The notes beneath the pieces were generated by a model. That model had not been told where the DNA came from and did not search any database. It worked only from the letters and a program-made list of their open reading frames with translations. Shown here piece after piece: positions 18,286-27,337 of a stretch of DNA of 60,587 nucleotides. A program made the translations under genes and the position numbers. This DNA is from Firmicutes bacterium AF25-13AC (GTDB lineage: Bacteria; Bacillota; Clostridia; Lachnospirales; Lachnospiraceae): positions 1-60,587 of the forward strand of contig QUFP01000027.1 in assembly GCA_003478935.1 (NCBI GenBank). Direction: 5' to 3'. Each line of letters opens with the position of its first letter. Within the stretch, counting starts at the first letter, position 1.

Positions 18286-18538
18286 AGCGTTGCTTGATTT
18301 CTTGGGGTATAAATTTTTCTTTTGGTCAAATGAAAATGCAGAACCGCCACATGTGCATGTGTGCAGGGGAAAGCAAACTTCAAATGCAACAAAATTTTGG
18401 ATTACAGCAGATGGAATTAAACTTGATCATAATAAAAGTCAGATTCCGCAGAATGATTTAAAAAAGATTGCAAGATATATCTTGGAAAATAGAGCCGATA
18501 TTTTGGCTGCATGGTTTGATTATTTTAACAGTCTGTAA
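18278..18538 (+). CDS. DUF4160 domain protein
   Basis: This 86-residue protein has the DUF4160 hallmarks: an N-terminal FLGYKFFFWSNE strand region and PPHVHV near residue 25, then a C-terminal helix ending RADILAAWFDYFNSL. ATG 18278 follows GGAGGCGG. The family is small, cytoplasmic and often paired in putative toxin-antitoxin modules. Its biochemical function is not established, so a TA role is inference from genomic habit. Confidence 0.75.
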   Translation: MPKALLDFLGYKFFFWSNENAEPPHVHVCRGKQTSNATKFWITADGIKLDHNKSQIPQNDLKKIARYILENRADILAAWFDYFNSL

Positions 18539-18568
18539 TTCTTTATTGAAAAAATTTCATTTTCCCTC

Positions 18569-18597
18569 TTGTATTCTTCTGTAACTTTTCCTATAAT
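18569..18597 (+). promoter_or_regulatory. promoter left in front of the Wadjet remnant
   Basis: TTGTAT (18569-18574) and TATAAT (18592-18597) are 17 bp apart, with a ribosome site GGAGGA near 18643. The defence remnant thus retains its start signals. Confidence 0.5.
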
Positions 18598-18654
18598 GAA
18601 GCAGACAGTATGACGTTTTTGCATGTCTGATTAAAACAATACGGAGGAAGCAGT

Positions 18655-19231
18655 GTGCAAGTTACAGAGAAATTAACGAAAGCACTGACGGAAGCGAAAT
18701 ATTTAAATGCGGATAATGTTGGGCGATATCGCTGCATTATGCGCATTTTTTTTGAAAATTATGAGAAACTACACTATTGGCTCTATCAGGAGGAGATCTA
18801 CGACCAGATGAAGGCAGATCCGTTTTTTGCGGATTACAGACTAGAGCATATACATTGATGAGAATCCGTCTGTTTTTGCAGCTCGTTGTATGAGCTATCC
18901 AGAATCAGCATGCATGTGCATGAATGGTCAGCCAAAGCTTGCCGCTCTAGTTGCACTTGAATTATTTGCAGCATCAGGAACAAAAGTGTATTATTCAGGA
19001 GATTTTGACCCAGAGGGATTGTGGATTGCACAAAGGCTCGCTTATTTTTATCCGGGAAATTTTGAGTTTTTGAATATGGATACAGAATGTTATGAAAAAT
19101 GTATCTCAGATGAGCCGATTTCAGATGTTAGGTTAAAGCAGCTTGAGCGTATCACAGACGAGCGATTGCTAGGTGCTGTACAGATGATGAGGCGAGAGAA
19201 AAAATCTGGTTATCAGGAGGGCATTTTGTAA
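18655..19231 (+). pseudogene. type II Wadjet remnant: jetA 5' end fused to jetD 3' end
   Basis: The first part (18655 to about 18845) encodes the N-terminus of a JetA/DUF2397 (TIGR02677) protein, with YLNADNVGRYRCIMRIFFE and LHYWLYQEEIY. From about 18848, in another frame, comes the C-terminal DUF2399/TOPRIM-like part of JetD (TIGR02679), with IYIDENPSVFAA, CMNGQPKLAALVALELF and YYSGDFDPEGLWIAQRL. In intact systems jetA, jetB, jetC (SMC-like) and jetD lie in this order over several kilobases. One internal deletion has removed everything between and left an out-of-frame fusion. It cannot be functional. The family assignments are from memory of the conserved motifs. Confidence 0.75.
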
Positions 19232-19235
19232 AGAA

Positions 19236-19270
19236 ACAACTTGTCAATACGAGGGTACAAGTTGTAAAAT
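19236..19270 (+). promoter_or_regulatory. promoter with overlapping inverted-repeat operator of the arabinose operon
   Basis: TTGTCA (19241-19246) and TAAAAT (19265-19270) are 18 bp apart. A perfect 9-bp inverted repeat, ACAACTTGT (19236-19244) and ACAAGTTGT (19257-19265), spans the -35 to the -10. This is a repressor-type arrangement, and AraR is a natural candidate although the spacing differs from the Bacillus AraR box. Confidence 0.6.
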
Positions 19271-19305
19271 TGAGATAACAAATATAAATACAAGGGAGGC
19301 TTGTT

Positions 19306-20811
19306 ATGGCAAAATTACATATTCGTCCGGACGTTGTTAAGGGACATATCAATCCTGAAATTCAGGGACATTTTTCTGAGCATCTTGGACGCTGCATCTA
19401 TGAGGGTCTTTACGTAGGAGAAAATTCTCCGATTCCGAACACAAACGGAATGAGAAATGATGTAGTTGAGGCACTTAAGGAGATTCATATTCCTGTACTT
19501 CGCTGGCCGGGCGGCTGCTTTGCAGACGAATATCATTGGAAGGATGGTATTGGACCAAAGGAAAATAGAAAGAAAATGATTAATACCCATTGGGGCGGTG
19601 TTGTTGAGGACAACAGCTTTGGTACACACGAGTTTATGGAACTGTGCCGTCAGCTTGGATGCAAGACTTACATCAACGGAAATGTAGGAAGCGGTACTGT
19701 TCAGGAAATGTCTGAATGGGTTGAATATATGACATTTGATGGTGTATCACCAATGGCAGATCTTCGTGCAAAGAACGGTCATGAAAAGCCGTGGAAGGTT
19801 GACTATTTTGGTGTCGGCAACGAGAACTGGGGCTGCGGCGGAAATATGCTGCCAGAGCAGTATGGTATGATGTATCGCCGTTACCAGACATATGTGAGAA
19901 ATTATAATAATGCAGCACCAGTTGCAAAGATTGCCTGCGGTTCCAATGTTGATGATTATGAGTGGACAGAGAAGGTATTAGAGACAACAAATCGCCGCAT
20001 GCCAAAAGAAGCTCACGGTGCAATGGATGGTCTGTCTCTTCATTATTATACGCATCCAGGCGGATGGGAGAATAAGGGAAGTGCAACAGACTTCACTGAG
20101 ACCGAGTGGTATGAAACAATGAAGCGTACATATTACATGGAGGAGCTTGTGACACGTCACGGTGCAATCATGGACAAGTACGACCCAGAAAAGAAAGTCG
20201 GCATGATCGTTGATGAGTGGGGCTGCTGGTTTGATGTAGAGCCAGGCACAAACCCAGGTTTCTTATATCAGCAGAATACAATGCGTGATGCACTTGTTGC
20301 AGGAATTAACTTAAATATCTTCAATAAGCATTGTGACCGCGTTAAGATGGCAAATATCGCACAGATGGTTAATGTACTTCAGTCTGTAATTCTCACAGAT
20401 GGTGAGCGTATGATTAAGACACCGACTTGGTTTGTATTTTATCTGTATCAGGCTCATCAGGATGCTGAGCTTCTTGACAGTACACTTGAGACAGCAATGG
20501 TTGGACCAGAGGGTCATCAGGCACCTAACATGACAGAGTCTGTGTCCATGGGTAAGGATGGAAAGATGCACATCACACTGACAAACGAGTCTGTAAGCGA
20601 GGATTACCCAATTGATGTAATCTTAGACAGTGGTAAGGCAGCAGCAGTTGAGGGTATGATCTTAACTGGTGAGATGCATGAACATAACACCTTCGATAAT
20701 CCAGAGCAGGTAAAGTGCACGTCATTTGATGATGTTAAGCTGACAGATGATGGACTTAAGCTTACACTTCCAAAGTGCAGTGTTCTTCATCTTACTGTAA
20801 CTGTAGAATAA
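19306..20811 (+). CDS. abfA: GH51 alpha-N-arabinofuranosidase
   Basis: This 501-residue enzyme of family GH51 removes terminal alpha-L-arabinofuranosyl groups from arabino-oligosaccharides. The acid/base Glu sits in [11 protein letters not shown] near residue 173 and the nucleophile Glu in [10 protein letters not shown] near residue 304. [19 protein letters not shown] near residue 65 is also typical. The length is normal and there is no signal peptide, so it is cytoplasmic. The start follows AAGGGAGG. It is first of a three-gene run (GH51, GH43, araA) with gaps of 21 and 52 nt. Confidence 0.95.
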   Translation: MAKLHIRPDVVKGHINPEIQGHFSEHLGRCIYEGLYVGENSPIPNTNGMRNDVVEALKEIHIPVLRWPGGCFADEYHWKDGIGPKENRKKMINTHWGGVVEDNSFGTHEFMELCRQLGCKTYINGNVGSGTVQEMSEWVEYMTFDGVSPMADLRAKNGHEKPWKVDYFGVGNENWGCGGNMLPEQYGMMYRRYQTYVRNYNNAAPVAKIACGSNVDDYEWTEKVLETTNRRMPKEAHGAMDGLSLHYYTHPGGWENKGSATDFTETEWYETMKRTYYMEELVTRHGAIMDKYDPEKKVGMIVDEWGCWFDVEPGTNPGFLYQQNTMRDALVAGINLNIFNKHCDRVKMANIAQMVNVLQSVILTDGERMIKTPTWFVFYLYQAHQDAELLDSTLETAMVGPEGHQAPNMTESVSMGKDGKMHITLTNESVSEDYPIDVILDSGKAAAVEGMILTGEMHEHNTFDNPEQVKCTSFDDVKLTDDGLKLTLPKCSVLHLTVTVE

Positions 20812-20832
20812 GTCAAAGCGGGGGTATCAGTA

Positions 20833-21816
20833 ATGGATGAGAAAACAAACTGGCAGTCACTTGAAAAAAATGGACCTATCACCGAGTATAATGAACCTTT
20901 CATTGAGCAGCGTGCTGATCCATTTGTGTGCAAGGCTGCCGATGGCACCTATTATTTTACTGCATCCTACCCGGCTTATGACCGTATTCTGCTTCGAAGC
21001 AGCAAGACTTTAAATGGCTTAAAGGATGCAAAGGAGCGTCAGATTTGGGTAAAGCATGAGCATGGTCTTATGAGCTGCCATATCTGGGCGCCAGAGCTTC
21101 ATTTTGTCTATGGAAAATGGTATATTTATTTTGCAGCAGGTGAGGCAGAGAATGTGTGGAAGATTCGCCCATATGTACTTGAGTGCGATGGTGATCCGAT
21201 GACAGGCGAGTGGAGCGAGCTTGGTCCTATGAAGGGCTGTGATGATGATCCATTTTCCTTTACAGATTTTTCACTGGATGCAACAATCTTTGAGCACAAG
21301 GGTGATTATTATTATGTTTGGGCACAGAAGGCATCTAACATTTCCAATCTTTATATTGCAAAAATGGCAGCACCAAATAAGTTAGCAACTGTAATGGAGA
21401 TGATTACAACGCCAGATTATGATTGGGAGCGCATTTTGTTTTGGGTAAATGAAGGACCGGCAGTGTTAAAGCATGGTGGAAAGATCTGGCTTACATTTTC
21501 TGCCAGCGGAACAGGCTCCTGCTATTGTGTTGGCCTTTTAAGCGCTGATGAAAATGCAGATCTTTTGGATCCGGCTTCCTGGACAAAGGAGCGTATGCCA
21601 GTATTAGAAACAGATCAAAAGAAGGGTCTGTATGGACCAGGACATAACAGCTTTACAACTGATGAAGATGGCAATGATATCATGGTCTACCATGCAAGAA
21701 CATATGATGGCATCAAGACAAAGGATCCACTGTATGATCCAAATCGTCATGCTCATCTGTTAAAGGTGCAGTACGACGAAAATGGACGCCCGATCTTTGA
21801 TTATCAGAAGCATTAA
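20833..21816 (+). CDS. GH43 family glycosidase, probably arabinofuranosidase
   Basis: This 327-residue five-bladed propeller-type GH43 enzyme has its catalytic residues in expected positions: Asp in QRADPFV near residue 29, Asp in FSLDATIF near 150 and Glu in NEGPAVLKHGGKIW near 206. HIWAPELHF near residue 77 is a family hallmark. It lacks a signal peptide, so it acts inside the cell, probably on short alpha-1,5-arabinan or arabinoxylan fragments. A beta-xylosidase activity cannot be excluded from the sequence. It is in an operon with GH51 and araA. Confidence 0.9.
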   Translation: MDEKTNWQSLEKNGPITEYNEPFIEQRADPFVCKAADGTYYFTASYPAYDRILLRSSKTLNGLKDAKERQIWVKHEHGLMSCHIWAPELHFVYGKWYIYFAAGEAENVWKIRPYVLECDGDPMTGEWSELGPMKGCDDDPFSFTDFSLDATIFEHKGDYYYVWAQKASNISNLYIAKMAAPNKLATVMEMITTPDYDWERILFWVNEGPAVLKHGGKIWLTFSASGTGSCYCVGLLSADENADLLDPASWTKERMPVLETDQKKGLYGPGHNSFTTDEDGNDIMVYHARTYDGIKTKDPLYDPNRHAHLLKVQYDENGRPIFDYQKH

Positions 21817-21868
21817 TTAAAAATTAGTAAAAAGACAGAATACATTACTAGAAAGGACTGGTTTTTAA

Positions 21869-23368
21869 ATGAAAACAGGAAAAAATTATAAGTTTTGGTT
21901 TTGCACCGGATCTCAGGATCTGTATGGTGACGAGTGCTTACAGAAGGTAGCAGAGCATTCCAAGATTATTGTAGAGAAGTTAAATGAGTCTGGAAATCTT
22001 CCATTCGAGGTTGTCTGGAAGCCAACATTGATTACAAACGAGCTGATTCGTCGTACCTTTAACGAGGCAAATATCGATGATGAGTGTGCAGGTGTGATCG
22101 TTTGGATGCATACATTCTCTCCTGCAAAGTCTTGGATTCTTGGTCTTCAGGAGTACAGAAAGCCACTGCTTCATCTTCATACTCAGTTCAACATGGAAAT
22201 TCCATATGACACAATCGATATGGATTTCATGAATGAGAATCAGTCAGCACATGGTGACAGAGAGTTTGGTCATATGGTAACACGTATGGGCATTGAGCGT
22301 AAGGTTGTAGTTGGTCACTGGTCTGACGAGAAGCTTCAAAAGAAGATAGGCAGCTGGATGCGCACAGCAATTGGTGTTGTAGAGAGCAGTCATATCCGTG
22401 TTATGCGTGTTGCTGATAATATGAGAAATGTTGCAGTAACAGAGGGTGATAAGGTAGAGGCTCAGTTAAAGTTTGGCTGGGAGATTGATGCTTATCCAGT
22501 AAACGAGATTGCAGAATCTGTAGCTGCTGTATCCGAATCAGACGCAAATGCACTGGTGGATGAATATTATAGCAAGTACAATATTCTTCTGGAGGGAAGA
22601 GATCCGGCAGAATTTAGAAAGCATGTAGCAGTTCAGGCACAGATTGAGCTTGGTTTTGAGCGATTCCTTGAGGAAAAGAATTATCAGGCAATTGTAACTC
22701 ACTTTGGTGATCTTGGTGCTTTAAAGCAGCTGCCAGGTCTTGCAATTCAAAGACTTATGGAAAAAGGATATGGCTTTGGTGCAGAGGGTGACTGGAAGGT
22801 TGCTGCAATGGTACGCCTGATGAAGATCATGACTTCTGGAATGAAGGATGCAAAGGGAACCTCCATGCTTGAGGATTACACCTACAACCTTGTTCCAGGC
22901 AAGGAAGGCATCTTAGAGGCTCATATGCTTGAGATCTGCCCATCTATCGCAGACGGACCGATCAGCATCAAGTGTCAGCCGCTGTCCATGGGCGACAGAG
23001 AAGATCCGGCGCGTCTTGTATTTACTTCTAAGGAAGGAACAGGTATTGCAACTTCCTTAGTAGACTTAGGAGATCGCTTCCGCTTGTTAATCAACACAGT
23101 TGACTGCAAGAAGGTAGAAAAGCCGATGCCAAAGCTTCCAGTAGCAACAAACTTCTGGACACCACAGCCAGACCTTATTACAGGAGCAGAGGCATGGATC
23201 TTAGCAGGTGGTGCTCATCATACAGCATTCACCTACGACCTCACAGCAGAGCAGATGGGCGACTGGGCAGAAGCAATGGGAATCGAGCCTGTCTACATCG
23301 ACAACGAGACAACCATTCGCAATCTGAAGAAGGATCTGATGCTGGGAAATCTTGTATATAGAAAGTAA
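21869..23368 (+). CDS. araA: L-arabinose isomerase
   Basis: This 499-residue full-length enzyme converts L-arabinose to L-ribulose. Metal-binding positions are recognisable: Glu in GAEGDWK near residue 307, Glu in TSMLEDYTYN near 334, His in LEAHMLEICPS near 351 and His in GGAHHTAFTYDL near 450. The start follows AGAAAGGA. It is the last gene of the arabinose run. AraB and AraD, needed to finish the pathway, are not in this window. A palindrome-bounded repeat begins 12 bp after its stop. Confidence 0.96.
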   Translation: MKTGKNYKFWFCTGSQDLYGDECLQKVAEHSKIIVEKLNESGNLPFEVVWKPTLITNELIRRTFNEANIDDECAGVIVWMHTFSPAKSWILGLQEYRKPLLHLHTQFNMEIPYDTIDMDFMNENQSAHGDREFGHMVTRMGIERKVVVGHWSDEKLQKKIGSWMRTAIGVVESSHIRVMRVADNMRNVAVTEGDKVEAQLKFGWEIDAYPVNEIAESVAAVSESDANALVDEYYSKYNILLEGRDPAEFRKHVAVQAQIELGFERFLEEKNYQAIVTHFGDLGALKQLPGLAIQRLMEKGYGFGAEGDWKVAAMVRLMKIMTSGMKDAKGTSMLEDYTYNLVPGKEGILEAHMLEICPSIADGPISIKCQPLSMGDREDPARLVFTSKEGTGIATSLVDLGDRFRLLINTVDCKKVEKPMPKLPVATNFWTPQPDLITGAEAWILAGGAHHTAFTYDLTAEQMGDWAEAMGIEPVYIDNETTIRNLKKDLMLGNLVYRK

Positions 23369-23380
23369 ATAGAATTGCCA

Positions 23381-23555
23381 GTTCACGGGTCATAACCTAG
23401 ATTAGCGGTGAGACGAGTTGCTTTTACGAGACGGACACTTGAAGCAGGTCTTTCAAAGTAGCGTGTAATAAAAAGGAGCATAACAGGAGCCTGCGGAATT
23501 TGGCCCGTCGACGAAACCATTACACCGAAGGGCTTTTGTAACCTAGCCCTGTGAA
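23381..23555 (-). repeat. palindrome-bounded repeat element, copy A
   Basis: Read on the minus strand, it begins TTCACAGGG, ends CCCGTGAA, and has a core about 89% identical (13 differences in about 117 by eye) to copy B at 56876-57077. The core includes a 29-nt identical tract. Copies A and B are in opposite orientation. A short open frame starting MVSS is shared, but its changes are mostly non-synonymous and it lacks a good ribosome site. A structured, non-coding, MITE-like element is therefore favoured. An inner CGGTG/CACCG pairing is present. Confidence 0.7.
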
Positions 23556-23580
23556 AAGGAAAAACATAGAAAAAAGTAGG

Positions 23581-23618
23581 AGCTGTCAAGAAAAAACACT
23601 TGACAGCTCTTCTTTTTT
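23581..23618 (+). terminator. rho-independent terminator
   Basis: A perfect 10-bp stem AGCTGTCAAG/CTTGACAGCT with an 8-nt loop is followed by CTTCTTTTTT. It would end transcription from the araA side. Confidence 0.8.
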
Positions 23619-23628
23619 CGTGTATAGT
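23600..23628 (+). promoter_or_regulatory. ylxM-ffh promoter nested in the terminator
   Basis: TTGACA (23600-23605) and TATAGT (23623-23628) have exactly 17-bp spacing. The -35 is the right arm of the terminator stem. Confidence 0.75.
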
Positions 23629-23645
23629 AGCGAAGGTGATGTTTG

Positions 23646-23990
23646 ATGGAAAAGATTGTAGAACGCAATATGCTGTATGATTTCTATGGTGAGCTGCTTA
23701 CGCCGCATCAGCAGGAAATCTACGAAAGCATTATTTTTCAGGATCTGTCGCTGAGTGAAGTGGCAGAGATCCACGGCATCAGCAGGCAGGGAGTTCATGA
23801 TCTGGTAAGGCGCTGTGACAAGCTGCTGGAAGGTTATGAAAACAAACTGCATCTGGTAGAGCGCTTTGTGACACTCAAATCTTCTGTAAGCGAATTAAGA
23901 GAACTTACAAAAGCATATGAGAAGAGCAGAGACGATAAGCTGTTTGGACAGATTGACAGGCTTTGCCAGACAATACTCGAAGAGCTGTAA
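23646..23990 (+). CDS. ylxM: YlxM family helix-turn-helix protein
   Basis: This 114-residue protein resembles sigma factor region 4, with LSLSEVAEIHGISRQGVHDLVRR as its helix-turn-helix. YlxM is encoded next to ffh in Firmicutes and modulates the signal recognition particle in streptococci. ATG 23646 follows AAGGTGATG. The usual ftsY is not adjacent upstream. Confidence 0.88.
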   Translation: MEKIVERNMLYDFYGELLTPHQQEIYESIIFQDLSLSEVAEIHGISRQGVHDLVRRCDKLLEGYENKLHLVERFVTLKSSVSELRELTKAYEKSRDDKLFGQIDRLCQTILEEL

Positions 23991-24023
23991 CTGTAAAGTT
24001 AAAGGCAGAAAGGAGCTGCAAAA

Positions 24024-25376
24024 GTGGCATTTGAGAGCTTATCTGAAAAGCTTCAGAACGTATTTAAAAATCTGCGCGGCAAGGGTCGTCTGACAGAAGC
24101 GGATGTAAAGGCTGCTTTGAAGGAAGTAAAGATCGCGCTCCTCGAGGCGGACGTTAACTTCAAGGTAGTAAAAAACTTCGTAAAGTCAGTCCAAGAACGC
24201 GCAATCGGACAGGATGTTATGAATGGTTTAAATCCTGGACAGATGGTAATAAAGATTGTAAATGAAGAGCTTGTTTCCCTGATGGGATCTGAGACAACAG
24301 AGATTGCACTGCTGCCTGGAAATCAGGTGACAGTCATCATGATGATTGGTCTTCAGGGTGCTGGTAAGACAACTACCGCAGCAAAGATTGCAGGAAAGCT
24401 GAAGATGAAAGGCAGACAGCCACTTTTGGTTGCTTGTGATATTTATCGTCCGGCGGCAATCAAGCAGTTGGAAGTTAACGGTGAAAAACAGGGTGTTGAG
24501 GTGTTCTCGATGGGAACAAATCACAGTCCGGTTGACATTGCAAAGGCAGCAATCGAGCATGCAAAGAATAACGGACAAAACGTGGTCATCCTTGATACCG
24601 CAGGCCGTCTGCAGATTGATGAATCCATGATGCAGGAGCTTGTAGATGTGAAAGAGGCAGCTGGCGTTACGCAGACGTTGCTCGTTGTAGATGCGATGAC
24701 TGGACAGGAAGCAGTTAACGTGGCAACTACCTTCAATGACCGTATCGGCGTAGACGGAGTAATCCTGACAAAGCTTGATGGCGACACTAGAGGTGGTGCA
24801 GCGCTTTCCATTCGTCAGGTGACAGGAAAGCCGATTCTTTATATTGGTATGGGCGAAAAGCTCTCCGATTTGGAACAGTTTTATCCAGATCGCATGGCAT
24901 CACGTATCCTTGGCATGGGAGATGTCATGAGCCTTATTGAAAAGGTTGAGGCACAGGTCGATGCTGAGAAAGCAAAGGAGATGGAGCAGAAGCTTCGCAA
25001 AGCATCCTTTGATTTAAACGACTATCTGGATCAGATGGAACAGATGAAAAACATGGGTGGTCTTAGCAAGATCATGGAGATGCTTCCGGGCATGGGCATG
25101 AATTTAAATGCAAAAAATATGCCGGACATGGATGAGAGTGAGAAGCAGATGGAAAAAATCCAGGCAATCATTCGTTCCATGACTATGAAGGAGCGAACCA
25201 ATCCAGATATCATCAATGCATCCAGAAAAAACCGCATTGCAAAAGGTGCAGGAGTCGATGTTGTAGAGGTCAATAGACTGTTAAAGCAGTTTGACCAGAG
25301 CCGCAAGCTCATGAAGCAGATGCCCGGCATGATGGGCAAGCAGGCAAAAAAAGGAAGATTTAAACTGCCTTTTTAA
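24024..25376 (+). CDS. ffh: signal recognition particle GTPase Ffh
   Basis: This 450-residue protein has an N domain (1-90), a G domain with GLQGAGKTTT near residue 108, DTAGR near 191 and TKLDGDTRGGAALS near 249, and a methionine-rich M domain from about residue 300 ending MPGMMGKQAKKGRFKLPF. It binds 4.5S RNA and signal sequences and delivers nascent membrane proteins to FtsY. The start codon is GTG at 24024, 7 nt after AAAGGAG. It is co-directional with ylxM and rpsP. Confidence 0.97.
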   Translation: MAFESLSEKLQNVFKNLRGKGRLTEADVKAALKEVKIALLEADVNFKVVKNFVKSVQERAIGQDVMNGLNPGQMVIKIVNEELVSLMGSETTEIALLPGNQVTVIMMIGLQGAGKTTTAAKIAGKLKMKGRQPLLVACDIYRPAAIKQLEVNGEKQGVEVFSMGTNHSPVDIAKAAIEHAKNNGQNVVILDTAGRLQIDESMMQELVDVKEAAGVTQTLLVVDAMTGQEAVNVATTFNDRIGVDGVILTKLDGDTRGGAALSIRQVTGKPILYIGMGEKLSDLEQFYPDRMASRILGMGDVMSLIEKVEAQVDAEKAKEMEQKLRKASFDLNDYLDQMEQMKNMGGLSKIMEMLPGMGMNLNAKNMPDMDESEKQMEKIQAIIRSMTMKERTNPDIINASRKNRIAKGAGVDVVEVNRLLKQFDQSRKLMKQMPGMMGKQAKKGRFKLPF

Positions 25377-25413
25377 TAAATAATTAATTTTAAATAATTG
25401 GAGGAATTTTACA

Positions 25414-25656
25414 ATGGTAAAGATTAGATTAAAGAGAATGGGACAGAAGAAGGCTCCTTTCTACAGAGTAGTAGTTGCAGATCAGAGATCTCCAAGAGAC
25501 GGAAGATTCATCGCAGAGATCGGTTACTATGATCCAACTAAGGAACCAAGCGTAATCAAGTTTGACGAAGAGGCTGCTAAGCAGTGGCTTGCAAACGGTG
25601 CTCAGCCGACAGATACAGTTGCAAAGTTATTAAAGGTTGCTGGTATTGAGAAATAA
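25414..25656 (+). CDS. rpsP: 30S ribosomal protein S16
   Basis: This full-length 80-residue S16 begins [18 protein letters not shown] and contains the conserved [19 protein letters not shown] site precedes the ATG. It sits between ffh and khpA in the standard Firmicutes order rpsP-khpA-rimM-trmD. Confidence 0.97.
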   Translation: MVKIRLKRMGQKKAPFYRVVVADQRSPRDGRFIAEIGYYDPTKEPSVIKFDEEAAKQWLANGAQPTDTVAKLLKVAGIEK

Positions 25657-25714
25657 TTAAGAGTGCCGAATCCTTTTATCAAATGTTGCGGACGCAGCAG
25701 AATGAGAGAGATGT

Positions 25715-25942
25715 ATGAAGGGACTATTAGAAGTTATCGCTAAGTCACTTGTTGACAACCCAGAAGAAGTTGTGGTTACTGAGAAGGAAACCGAGAAGGG
25801 ACTTGTGCTTGAGCTGAAGGTAGCGCCTAGTGATATGGGCAAAGTTATCGGTAAGCAGGGCAGGATCGCAAAAGCAATCCGCTCTGTGGTAAAAGCCGCG
25901 GCATCAAGAGAAAACAAGCAGGTTAGTGTAGAGATTGAGTAA
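25715..25942 (+). CDS. khpA: KH-domain RNA-binding protein KhpA
   Basis: This 75-residue single type II KH domain protein has the GxxG-like loop in MGKVIGKQGRIAKAIRSVVKAAA. In Firmicutes KhpA forms a complex with KhpB (Jag/EloR) and affects cell elongation and RNA binding. The family length is typical. A hairpin terminator follows immediately. Confidence 0.93.
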   Translation: MKGLLEVIAKSLVDNPEEVVVTEKETEKGLVLELKVAPSDMGKVIGKQGRIAKAIRSVVKAAASRENKQVSVEIE

Positions 25943-25945
25943 TCA

Positions 25946-25985
25946 AAAACGTGTACTTCAGAAATGGGGTGCACGTTTTATTTTT
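25946..25985 (+). terminator. terminator or attenuator between khpA and rimM
   Basis: AAAACGTG/CACGTTTT arms (25946-25953 and 25972-25979) are followed by ATTTTT. It would reduce rimM-trmD expression relative to rpsP. Confidence 0.65.
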
Positions 25986-26031
25986 AAAATGTGTGAGTTA
26001 TATGAGCTGTAATGCTATCATAGGAGAAAAT

Positions 26032-26541
26032 ATGGAAGATTTATTGCGTGTAGGTGTGATTTCATCTGCTCATGGAATTAAGGGAGAAGTTAATGTATTC
26101 CCGACAACTGACGAGCCGGAAATGTTTGCACATTGGAAGACACTGCGTCTGGTTGAAAAGAAACAAAGTCGTCTGATTCATGTGCGCGGTGCAAAGTATT
26201 TTAAAAACATGGTCATTCTTTCTCTTGAGGAGATTGCAGACCGAAATCAGGCGGAGCTTTTGCGTCAGGCAGAGCTTTATATAACAAGAGATCAGGCAAC
26301 TCCATGTGGTGAAAATGAGAATTTTATTACTGATTTAATTGGACTTCGTGTAGTTGATGAAAATAAAGAAGAGCTTGGTAAGTGCACTGATGTGTTTCAG
26401 ACGGGCGCAAATGATGTCTATGAGATAGAGCTTTTAGATGGAAGAAAGGTGCTTTTCCCGGCTATTCCTTCCTGTATCTTAGATGTTGACTTGGAAAAAG
26501 GCATAATGACAGTTCATGTTATGGCTGGACTAATTGACTAA
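26032..26541 (+). CDS. rimM: ribosome maturation factor RimM
   Basis: This 169-residue protein has an N-terminal RimM barrel (VGVISSAHGIKGEVNVFPTTD) and a C-terminal PRC-barrel domain (GANDVYEIELLDGRKVLFPAIPSCI). It binds S19 and helps 30S head maturation. ATG 26032 follows TAGGAGA; further upstream the frame lies in the hairpin region. TrmD follows 31 nt later. Confidence 0.95.
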   Translation: MEDLLRVGVISSAHGIKGEVNVFPTTDEPEMFAHWKTLRLVEKKQSRLIHVRGAKYFKNMVILSLEEIADRNQAELLRQAELYITRDQATPCGENENFITDLIGLRVVDENKEELGKCTDVFQTGANDVYEIELLDGRKVLFPAIPSCILDVDLEKGIMTVHVMAGLID

Positions 26542-26572
26542 GCTGTGAATATGAAAAGAAAGAGGTAATTCC

Positions 26573-27337
26573 ATGCATTATTATGTGCTGACGTTGTTTC
26601 CAGAGATGATTACAAACGCCTGCGGCGAGAGTATTCTTGGACGCGCATCCCAAAAAGGATTGATTTCAGTGGAGGCCATCAATATACGTGACTATTCCAC
26701 AAATAAACATAACCGTGTCGATGATTATCCATATGGCGGCGGCGCTGGAATGGTAATGCAGCCTATGCCAGTGTACGATGCCTGGAAGGATCTGACAGAG
26801 CGCATTGGAAAAAAGCCGCGTGTGCTGTTTATGACACCTCAGGGAAAACCATTTTCTCAAAAGCTGGCAGAAGAATATGCAAAGGAAGAAGATTTGATAT
26901 TCCTTTGTGGTCATTACGAGGGAATTGACCAGCGTGTGCTTGATCTCATTGTAACGGATGAAGTTTCAGCAGGCGATTTTGTGCTTACAGGCGGTGAACT
27001 TCCAGCGATGATGATGATTGACTGTATTTCGCGTCTTGTGCCAGGTGTACTGAATAATGAAGCATCTGCGCAGGATGAGTCATTTGAAGGAAATTTGCTG
27101 GAGTATCCACAATATACAAGACCAGAAGTTTTCATGGGCGAGTCAGTTCCGCCTGTACTTCTATCAGGTCATCATGGCAATATTGATAAGTGGAGACGTG
27201 AGCAGTCAATTCTTCGGACAGCAAAAAAACGCCCAGATCTCCTTAAGAATGCTGAGCTTACACAAAAAGAGAAGAATTGGCTTCGGGAACAGCTAATTAA
27301 AAAAAATAAAAAAGCTGAAAAAACACTTGACAACTGA
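26573..27337 (+). CDS. trmD: tRNA (guanine-37-N1)-methyltransferase
   Basis: This 254-residue SPOUT methyltransferase makes m1G37. The knot region is visible in PYGGGAGMVMQPMPVYDAW near residue 54, LCGHYEGIDQRV near 113 and DFVLTGGELPAMMMID near 136. The start follows AAAGAGGT. The C-terminal tail is lysine-rich. The infC promoter begins inside its 3' end. Confidence 0.97.
   Translation: MHYYVLTLFPEMITNACGESILGRASQKGLISVEAINIRDYSTNKHNRVDDYPYGGGAGMVMQPMPVYDAWKDLTERIGKKPRVLFMTPQGKPFSQKLAEEYAKEEDLIFLCGHYEGIDQRVLDLIVTDEVSAGDFVLTGGELPAMMMIDCISRLVPGVLNNEASAQDESFEGNLLEYPQYTRPEVFMGESVPPVLLSGHHGNIDKWRREQSILRTAKKRPDLLKNAELTQKEKNWLREQLIKKNKKAEKTLDN

Noticed and set aside
18655..19231. A functional short OLD/TOPRIM nuclease
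   Set aside because: The two halves belong to different Wadjet proteins, are in different frames and lack most of both domains.
23383..23589. Small protein gene inside repeat copy A (MVSS start)
   Set aside because: The ribosome site is poor, copy B shows mostly non-synonymous differences, and the terminal and inner pairings suggest a structured element.
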